In this document: piece after piece, positions 5,112 through 10,517 of the stretch
Layout: every line of letters starts with the position of its first letter
Position numbering within the stretch: position 1 is the first letter of the stretch
NCBI GenBank assembly: GCA_049509675.1
Contig: JBEKZQ010000112.1
Coordinates: 1-15,081 of the forward strand
Origin: JBEKZQ01 sp049509675
Lineage (GTDB): Bacteria; Planctomycetota; Planctomycetia; Pirellulales; Thermoguttaceae
Direction of reading: 5' to 3'
Length of the DNA stretch: 15,081 nt
The notes under the pieces: generated by a model
What the model was told of the DNA's origin: nothing
Seen by the model: only the letters and a program-made list of their open reading frames with translations
Database searches by the model: none
Translations under genes and position numbers: made by a program

Positions 5112-6931
5112 CGCGCGGTGATCGTGCGCAGCGGTTCCTGTTCGTGGGAGGCATGGCGGCCGTGCTTGCCAGCGCGGCTTGTTTCCGCCTGCCGGGGCTT
5201 GACGGGCGGCCCATGCACGCCGATGAAGCCAACCAGGCGGTCAAAGCCGGCATCCTTTGGCAGACCGGAGAGTATCGCTACGACCTGGCCGACCATCATG
5301 GCCCGGCGCTGTACTGGCTGACGCTGCCCTCGCTCAAGCTCAGCGGCGCGAAAGACTTCGCCCAGACCGAGGCCCGGGCCTATCGCATCGTGCCGGTCGT
5401 CTTCGGCCTGGGGCTGGTGCTGCTGGTGTTGCTGGTCGCCGATGGGCTGGGCCGCACCGCCACGCTGGCCGCGGCCGCGCTGACGGCCGTCTCGCCCGCC
5501 ATGGTCTACTTCTCGCGTTACTACATCCAGGAAATGCTCCTGGTGTTCTTCACGCTGGGGGCGATCGGCTCGGCATGGCGATACTTTCGCACGCGGCGGA
5601 TCGGCTGGGCCATAGCCACCGGTGCGTCGCTGGGCCTGATGCACGCCACCAAGGAGACCTGGGTCCTGGCGGCCGCGGCCATGGCAATCGCCACGGGCCT
5701 CACGATTCTCGTGGCCCGCACGCGCGGCGGCGCAGCCGTGGATTTTCGACCCTGGCTGCTGACGGTGCCGCTCGTCTTGGCTGTGGCGACCTTCGGCGTG
5801 GTCGCGGCGGCACTCTACTCCGGTTTCGGCCAACACGGGTCGGGCCCCTGGGATTCGATTCGCGCTTACGAAAGCTACTGGCATCGCGGCAGCGGAGGCG
5901 GTGAAGGCGGCATCCACGCGCATCCGTGGTACTATTACTTCGAGCTGCTCTTCGCCTGCCATAGCGCCCGCGGACTGCTTTGGACCGAGGGCCTCATTGG
6001 CGGCCTGGCCGTCGTCGGCATCGGCGTGGCCGCAAGTCTTCGCAGGCGGCAGGCGGGCGCGACGGGGGACTGTCCCGATTTTCGTTCGACGAAAATGGGA
6101 CTGTCCCCTTCTGCGATGCGACAGCTACTATTCGGCCAATCACATGCCGCCGGCCCAAACGTGCATTTTCTGCGATTCCTCGCATTCTATACGCTCGTGC
6201 TCACGGCGCTGTATATGGTCATACCGTACAAGACCCCCTGGTGCGCGCTGAGCTTTCTCCACGGCATGATACTGCTGGCCGGGGCAGGGGTTTGGGCCCT
6301 GCTGCAATGGCCAGGCCGGCTGGCCAAGATCGTCGTCCTGGCGCTGCTGGCGGTGGCGACGGCCCATCTCGGCCGCGAGGCCTGGTTATTGAGCTTCCGT
6401 TTCGCCGCCGACCCGCGCAATCCGTATGTCTACGCCCATACGCCGCCGGATCTGGTGAACCTGGCGGCCCAATTGGACCGACTGGCCCGACGCACGCCGC
6501 AAGGGCACGACCTGATGATCCACGTCGTGGCCGAGAATTACTGGCCGCTGCCCTGGTATCTGCGGCATTTCAATCCGGACCACGTCGGCTACTGGCGCGA
6601 GGCGGCGCGGTGGCGCGAGGACTCGGCCGGACTGCCGCCCCCGGCGATCGTCTTGTTGACCAGCGATCTGCAGCCGGACGTGGATGCGGGGCTCCGCACG
6701 GGCTACAACAAGCAGATGATACGCGGGCTGCGGCCCGGCGTATTCTTGCAGGTGTACGTGCGCGACGATCTTTGGCCGGCGATGATCGGGAGCGTGGAGC
6801 GTGGAGCGGGGAGCGTGGGGCGGGGAGCGTGGGGCGTGAACCGTGGGGCGTGGGGCGGGGGGCGGGGAGCGTGGACCGTGGACCGTGGACCGTGGGGCGT
6901 GGAGCGGGGAGCGTGGGGCGGGGAGCGATAG
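5033..6931 (+). CDS. Agl23-type GT-C membrane glycosyltransferase with repeat-encoded C-terminus
   Basis: This polytopic membrane enzyme should move sugars from a polyprenyl-phosphate donor at the outer face of the membrane. Residue numbers follow the GTG at 5033 (632 aa). MHADEANQA at 61-69 gives the acidic pair typical of GT-C/GT39 enzymes, as in the family named flippase activity-associated protein Agl23. Hydrophobic segments lie near 35-52, 119-137, 142-160, 166-182, 190-206, 210-228, 240-262, 320-335, 378-398, 405-425 and 430-446, followed by a soluble tail. The start is uncertain. Residues 1-34 read through a palindromic repeat, and GTG 5144 or ATG 5153 (GGGAGG immediately before) are alternatives, although the latter clips the first helix. 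Two parts come from repeats: residues 345-359 encode a 44-bp palindrome, and 587-632 encode the heptamer array. The stop TAG overlaps the ribosome-binding site of the next gene, so translation may be coupled. Confidence 0.85.
   Translation: MSLTIRCERPQCFSWLADTAGQASSGTRGDRAQRFLFVGGMAAVLASAACFRLPGLDGRPMHADEANQAVKAGILWQTGEYRYDLADHHGPALYWLTLPSLKLSGAKDFAQTEARAYRIVPVVFGLGLVLLVLLVADGLGRTATLAAAALTAVSPAMVYFSRYYIQEMLLVFFTLGAIGSAWRYFRTRRIGWAIATGASLGLMHATKETWVLAAAAMAIATGLTILVARTRGGAAVDFRPWLLTVPLVLAVATFGVVAAALYSGFGQHGSGPWDSIRAYESYWHRGSGGGEGGIHAHPWYYYFELLFACHSARGLLWTEGLIGGLAVVGIGVAASLRRRQAGATGDCPDFRSTKMGLSPSAMRQLLFGQSHAAGPNVHFLRFLAFYTLVLTALYMVIPYKTPWCALSFLHGMILLAGAGVWALLQWPGRLAKIVVLALLAVATAHLGREAWLLSFRFAADPRNPYVYAHTPPDLVNLAAQLDRLARRTPQGHDLMIHVVAENYWPLPWYLRHFNPDHVGYWREAARWREDSAGLPPPAIVLLTSDLQPDVDAGLRTGYNKQMIRGLRPGVFLQVYVRDDLWPAMIGSVERGAGSVGRGAWGVNRGAWGGGRGAWTVDRGPWGVERGAWGGER
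6065..6108. repeat. 44-bp palindrome inside the GT-C coding sequence
   Basis: GGGGACTGTCCC (6065-6076) and GGGACTGTCCCC (6097-6108) flank ATTTTCGT-TCG-ACGAAAAT (6078-6096), giving a long imperfect hairpin with one central mismatch per arm and one bulged G. It stays in frame and adds about 15 residues (GDCPDFRSTKMGLSP) to a loop between membrane segments of the glycosyltransferase. The outer arm GGGGACTGTCCC is itself nearly self-complementary. Confidence 0.8.
6787..6926 (+). repeat. upstream heptanucleotide array, 20 units of about GTGGRGC
   Basis: Twenty 7-base units run without a break. From the second unit on they are three GTGGAGC, five GGGGAGC, six GTGGGGC, three GTGGACC, one GTGAACC and one GGGGGGC. 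The first unit is CGGGAGC. The array is strongly purine- and G-rich on the + strand. Because 7 is not a multiple of 3 and the unit has no stop in any frame, it reads as a 21-base/7-residue peptide repeat in the GT-C gene (for example GSVERGA, WGVNRGA). It ends 14 bases before the start of the four-helix-bundle gene. Confidence 0.95.
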
Positions 6932-6940
6932 GAGAAAACG

Positions 6941-7306
6941 ATGGGCGTTCAGAGTTATCGGGAACTGGAAGTGTGGACGTTGGCGATGGACCCGGCCGCC
7001 GAATGTTACCGCGTGACGAAGTCGTTCCCGAGGGGCGAACTCTTCGGAATGACCAGCCAAATACGCCGGGCGGCAGCGTCGATTCCAGCCAATATCGCGG
7101 AGGGACAAGGCCGCGACCACACGAAGGAGTTTCTGAATCACCTGAGTATTGCCAGGGGATCGCTGAAGGAACTGGAGACGCATCTGCTGCTTTGCCAGAA
7201 GGTTGCCCTGCTGAAGGAAGCCGATCTGCCGCCCCTGATGACGCTGTGCGAGCGAATCAGTCAAATGCTTTCGCGCCTGCGTCAAGCCTTGGAGCGAAAA
7301 CTCTGA
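6941..7306 (+). CDS. four-helix-bundle protein (S23 / 23S rRNA intervening-sequence family)
   Basis: The 121-aa protein matches the S23/IVP family, small helical proteins first seen in insertions within 23S rRNA genes and related to Avd of diversity-generating retroelements. Family signatures are SYRELEVWTLAM (5-16), FPRGELFGMTSQIRRAA (29-45), SIPANIAEGQGR (47-58), EFLNHLSIARGSLKELETHL (63-82) and a final helix rich in Leu and Arg. The start ATG has GGAG six bases upstream, overlapping the stop of the GT-C gene. No rRNA, reverse transcriptase or template/variable repeat is nearby, so neither classical context applies. The gene is enclosed by inverted heptamer arrays, which suggests binding of the arrays as DNA or RNA. 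That is inference; Avd is known to be a basic nucleic-acid-associated pentamer, while the function of free-standing members is unknown. Confidence 0.93.
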   Translation: MGVQSYRELEVWTLAMDPAAECYRVTKSFPRGELFGMTSQIRRAAASIPANIAEGQGRDHTKEFLNHLSIARGSLKELETHLLLCQKVALLKEADLPPLMTLCERISQMLSRLRQALERKL

Positions 7307-7309
7307 GTC

Positions 7310-7351
7310 GCTCCACGCCGCACGCTCCACGCCGCACGCCCCACGCCGCAC
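7310..7351 (-). repeat. downstream heptanucleotide array, six units in reverse orientation
   Basis: Six units read GCTCCAC, GCCGCAC, GCTCCAC, GCCGCAC, GCCCCAC, GCCGCAC on the + strand, i.e. GTGGAGC, GTGCGGC and GTGGGGC on the - strand. The alternation gives a 14-base higher-order period. The 14 bases at 6892-6905 upstream differ by one base from the reverse complement of 7310-7323, so the two arrays could pair. The array begins three bases after the stop of the four-helix-bundle gene and ends four bases before the stop codon of the converging oxidoreductase. Confidence 0.93.
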
Positions 7352-7355
7352 GCCC

Positions 7356-8780
7356 CTACATCTCCCAGCCGCTGCGATACTCGCGGTGGACCAGCTTGTT
7401 CAGCTCCGGCAGATTGGTTACCTTCACGGCGTCGCAGTCCCATTGGACCTTTTGACCGACGCCGGCGCGGATCGCCAGGCAGCCCAGGAGCACCATCTCG
7501 GTCAAGGGTCCGCCGTAGTCGAAGTGCGAGAACGGCGGCTTGCCGTCCTTGCAGGCGCGGAGGAAATCGGTCTGGTGCGTCAGGCCCTTCTTCAGCCGCG
7601 GCAGCGACTTGGGCGGCACGGGAAAGGCCTGGTGGGCCTGCTCGGGCACGATGCGCGGCCCTTCGCAGTAGTTGCCCGCCACCATGATCCCCTTCTCGCC
7701 GACGAACACCGTGCCGCCGTCGGTGAGCTTCCGGCCGTATTTCTTCTCGATTTCATCGACGATCGCCGGACGGTTGTGCTCGCCCACCGGATCGTTCTCG
7801 TCGAGCTTGGCCAGGGCTTCGATGGTGCCCTTGAAACCGTCGTGCCAATGGACCTGGACCGGCGGCAGGTCGCCCCGCGCGGGAAAGTTCCAACGGATGA
7901 CATTGGCAAACGGGAATCGCTCGCGACTGCCGCCGATTTGCTCGAGCACCTCGACGCTGGTGGGACTGCCGAGCTTCAAGGCCATGAACGGGCCGTCCAG
8001 GTTATGGCAGCCCCAATCGCCGACCGAGCCGTCGCCGAACTCCCACCAACTGCGCCACAACTTGGGGTGCAGCTTGGCGTGATACTCGCGATGGGCCGCC
8101 GGGCCAAGCCACTCTTCCCAATGCAGCCCGGCGGGAACCGGCAGCGCCGGCAGGCGGTCGCCCACGCCGCCGCGGCCGGTGCGGGCCCAGCTATACGTCC
8201 GGAGCACGTTGCCGATGGCGCCGGCCCAAATGTACTCGCACAACCGGCGAACGCCCTCCTTGCTGTGCCCCTGGTTGCCCAGTTGCGTCATGACCTTGTA
8301 CTTTCGGGCGGTCTCCATCATGGCCCGAACCTCGCCGATGCTGTGGGCCAGCGGCTTCTCGCAATAGACGTGCTTGCCGAGCTTCATGGCCGCGATCGAA
8401 GCCACGGCGTGATGATGGTCCGGCGCGGCGACGAACACGGCGTCGATCTGCTTGTGGATCTTGTCGAACATCTTGCGGTAGTCGTAGAACTCCTGGATGG
8501 CGGCGGTTTTGACGCCGGGATTCTTCGACTCGATCCACTTCTTGGTGGCGGCCAGATGGCCCTCGTCAACGTCGACCATCGCCAGCAACCGCTCGGTGCA
8601 AGCCGCGTTGATGCTGGCAATGCCCTGGTTGGCCACTCCAATGACGACGAGGCCAAGTTTCGCATTGGGCGAGGCATCGGCCAGGATGGCGGGCGTGGGA
8701 AACAAACGTGCTGCGGCCGCCGCCGTGGTGGCAACCGCTGCTCCCTGCAAGAACTTACGGCGAGTGAATTTGTGGCTCAT
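7356..8780 (-). CDS. Tat-exported Gfo/Idh/MocA family oxidoreductase
   Basis: The 474-aa product begins at the ATG at 8780, where the Tat leader starts (TRRKFLQ at 6-12, followed by an Ala-rich core to about residue 34). The in-frame extension upstream to 9131 overlaps the neighbouring gene and is rejected. The dinucleotide loop is VVIGVANQGI (45-54), a GxAxxG variant. PDHHHA lies at 120-125, EKP at 141-143, and the catalytic pair is Asp255/His259 in GDWGCH. The C-terminus YRSGWEM resembles that of the 210-1565 protein (YRTGWTL), so these two are closer to each other than to the 1919 protein. There is no clear ribosome-binding site, but a good promoter lies 46 bases upstream. It is probably a periplasmic sugar or cyclitol dehydrogenase; the substrate is unknown. 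Confidence 0.93.
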   Translation of the reverse strand: MSHKFTRRKFLQGAAVATTAAAAARLFPTPAILADASPNAKLGLVVIGVANQGIASINAACTERLLAMVDVDEGHLAATKKWIESKNPGVKTAAIQEFYDYRKMFDKIHKQIDAVFVAAPDHHHAVASIAAMKLGKHVYCEKPLAHSIGEVRAMMETARKYKVMTQLGNQGHSKEGVRRLCEYIWAGAIGNVLRTYSWARTGRGGVGDRLPALPVPAGLHWEEWLGPAAHREYHAKLHPKLWRSWWEFGDGSVGDWGCHNLDGPFMALKLGSPTSVEVLEQIGGSRERFPFANVIRWNFPARGDLPPVQVHWHDGFKGTIEALAKLDENDPVGEHNRPAIVDEIEKKYGRKLTDGGTVFVGEKGIMVAGNYCEGPRIVPEQAHQAFPVPPKSLPRLKKGLTHQTDFLRACKDGKPPFSHFDYGGPLTEMVLLGCLAIRAGVGQKVQWDCDAVKVTNLPELNKLVHREYRSGWEM

Positions 8781-8832
8781 GGCAAGACCGTTGTGAGGAT
8801 AATGAGGTGAGTGAGGCGGGCAAGTTCCTATT

Positions 8833-8861
8833 ATTATAACTGGACTTTTGCAAAATGCCGA
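8833..8861 (-). promoter_or_regulatory. candidate sigma70-type promoter for the 7356-8780 oxidoreductase
   Basis: On the - strand TCGGCA (8861-8856; four of six) is followed by a 17-base spacer and a perfect TATAAT (8838-8833). A start near 8826 gives a leader of about 46 bases. The motif lies in an A+T-rich patch and has the same 17-base spacing as the promoter at 1763. Confidence 0.5.
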
Positions 8862-8870
8862 TCCAACTTC

Positions 8871-8892
8871 CCCTCTCCCGCAAGGGGGAGGG
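8871..8892. terminator. hairpin past the 520-aa gene, possible terminator
   Basis: CCCTCTCCC (8871-8879), a GCAA tetraloop and GGGGGAGGG (8884-8892) form a 9-bp stem with one wobble pair when read on the + strand. On the - strand, the transcript direction of the gene ending at 8920, one pair becomes C-A. No U-tract follows, so intrinsic termination is uncertain. It may simply be another interspersed palindrome. Confidence 0.35.
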
Positions 8893-8919
8893 AGAAACAG
8901 GTCATCCCGGACCACGCGC

Positions 8920-10482
8920 TCATTTGCCGGCGCCGGCTGCCACTCCGACCAGGGCATGGACGGCGTCGTGGGGATTCTCGAGCGATTTGGCCCAGGCGAG
9001 GGCTTGCGGCGGCGAGTTCTTCGCCCACGCGGCGGCGACCGCGCCAACGGCGGCGGCACGGTCGCGGTCGGGAGTGAGCTTTGCCGCCCAGGCCGCCGCT
9101 TCCGTTGGCTCTTTGGCGACCCAGGCCGCACCCACCACGGACGCCGCGCCGCTGCGGTAGCCGTAGTAATCGACCACGCCCGCCCACCGCCGGACCAGAT
9201 CGGCGGCGGCCGCCGAGTCGCGCCGCGAGAGCTCCACGGCCACGTCGTGGATGACGTGACTTTTCAGGACCAGGCTCTCGCTCGCGGACACCAGCTTCAG
9301 CGCGGACGGAACGTCGCTGCGGGCCAAACGCGCGGCAATTGTCGGATAGGCAGCGCCCGTGCCGCGATTGGTCCTGGGCCGCTGGGGTTGGGAGTCGTTT
9401 TTCTCCGCTGTGTAGTACTCCAAGGCGGCCTTGGGGTCTTTTTCCGCCCAGCCCGCCGCGACGCCATCGATGGCATTGCGGCGGCAGCCGCCGGGTTGGC
9501 CCGGCAACGCATCGGCCCAGGCGGCAGCCGCGCGGAGGTCCTTGACCGCATACGCCTGTGCGACTTCGGCGACGATCAGACCGAGCCGTGGAAACTGCTC
9601 GTGCCACTTTCCGACGTTCAACTGCGCGAAGATCGTCGAGAGTTCTGCGGCGCCCTTGGGGTCGGTCCGCGCCATCTCGCGGGCTACCAGGGCCAGCGCC
9701 ATGATCTTCGTGTAGCGGTCCTCGATGGTCTTCGCATAGGCGGCGGCGGCGTGCGGGTCGCGGCTGGCCCAGCCCTCGGCAAGATCGCGGGGAAAGGCCT
9801 TTTGGAAGTCGGCCTCCTTGCGCGCGCCCAAGGCAGCCCGGGCGGCCGCCGGGTCTTTGCGGGCCCACTCGCGCAGCACGCCGCGCAGGGCGTCTACCCG
9901 AAATGGCTCGTAGTTGATGATCTTCTCGGCCATGGCCAGCGCGGCGGCCGGATCGGATTTGGCCAACTCACGCGCGGCCTCCATGGGCGCGGTCCGGGGC
10001 GTTCCTCCCCACTGTTCCTCCTCGAGGTGCTTCCAGATGAGCTCTGCGGCGAGTTTCGGGTCGCGGCCGACCATGCCCAGCACCGCGTAGCGCAGCGCCG
10101 TGTTCCGCTCGTCCAGCGTGCCCTTGGTCCTTTCCTTGAAGCGCAGGCCCCAGTCGCCGGCCGCCTTGGGGTCGGCCTGGCCCCAAGCAACCATCACCAC
10201 CGACAACAAGTCGCGCTTGGCGGTCCAGGACTGGAGTTGATCGGCCAGATCGGCGGCCCGCGCAGGATCGCTGCGCGACCACTGCTGGGCGATGGCATAG
10301 TTGGCCCAGGTCTTTGCGAAACGGTCGCTGATCTCCGCCGCGCGCTTCTCCGCGGTGCGCAGGGCGTCTTGCCGAATGTCGTCGGTTGTCGCGGCCGGGC
10401 AAGCAGCGGCGGCGAAGAACGATGCGGCCATGAGCCACGCCACCGCGTAGTCTCCCGCACCTGGATACCGTCTGGCGATCAT
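8920..10482 (-). CDS. secreted alpha-solenoid-like protein with 13 degenerate repeats
   Basis: The 520-aa protein has a signal peptide (hydrophobic 12-28, likely cleavage near residue 30). The rest is built from 13 helical repeats of about 32-41 residues with the core vA..WA..DP.AA..wa..L. The Asp/Glu/Ser of the DP position falls at residues 72, 104, 141, 177, 210, 242, 274, 315, 349, 390, 422, 458 and 490. The layout suggests a TPR- or HEAT-like solenoid used for protein binding outside the cytoplasm, though I cannot assign a named family. I chose the ATG at 10482 because GGAGGG lies ten bases upstream and the signal peptide begins there. The open frame continues to 11397, but that part overlaps the next gene antisense-free in another frame and is a GC artefact. 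The gap of 35 bases to the 627-aa gene indicates one operon. Confidence 0.85.
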   Translation of the reverse strand: MIARRYPGAGDYAVAWLMAASFFAAAACPAATTDDIRQDALRTAEKRAAEISDRFAKTWANYAIAQQWSRSDPARAADLADQLQSWTAKRDLLSVVMVAWGQADPKAAGDWGLRFKERTKGTLDERNTALRYAVLGMVGRDPKLAAELIWKHLEEEQWGGTPRTAPMEAARELAKSDPAAALAMAEKIINYEPFRVDALRGVLREWARKDPAAARAALGARKEADFQKAFPRDLAEGWASRDPHAAAAYAKTIEDRYTKIMALALVAREMARTDPKGAAELSTIFAQLNVGKWHEQFPRLGLIVAEVAQAYAVKDLRAAAAWADALPGQPGGCRRNAIDGVAAGWAEKDPKAALEYYTAEKNDSQPQRPRTNRGTGAAYPTIAARLARSDVPSALKLVSASESLVLKSHVIHDVAVELSRRDSAAAADLVRRWAGVVDYYGYRSGAASVVGAAWVAKEPTEAAAWAAKLTPDRDRAAAVGAVAAAWAKNSPPQALAWAKSLENPHDAVHALVGVAAGAGK

Positions 10483-10517
10483 GGTTTGTGTTCCCTCCAA
10501 GTTATTCATGCGCGCCG

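Larger units (their letters stand above)
6787..7351 (+). mobile_element. candidate heptamer-bounded four-helix-bundle cassette
   Basis: A single 121-codon gene is enclosed by two heptamer arrays that point inward in opposite orientation, with only 14 and 3 bases between gene and arrays. The unit fills the whole gap between two converging genes. There is no transposase, integrase or visible target-site duplication. That it moves, or has moved, as a unit is inference from this layout; a locally expanded repeat is the alternative. Confidence 0.35.

Noticed and set aside
6787..6926. CRISPR array
   Set aside because: Units are 7 bases in direct succession with no spacers, and there are no cas genes.
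6941..7306. Avd gene of a diversity-generating retroelement, or an rRNA intervening sequence
   Set aside because: No reverse transcriptase or template/variable repeat pair is in the window, and the flanks are protein genes, not 23S rRNA.
8781..9131. Upstream extension of the third oxidoreductase to 591 aa
   Set aside because: It would bury the Tat leader in mid-protein and cross the candidate promoter, the hairpin and the end of the next gene.
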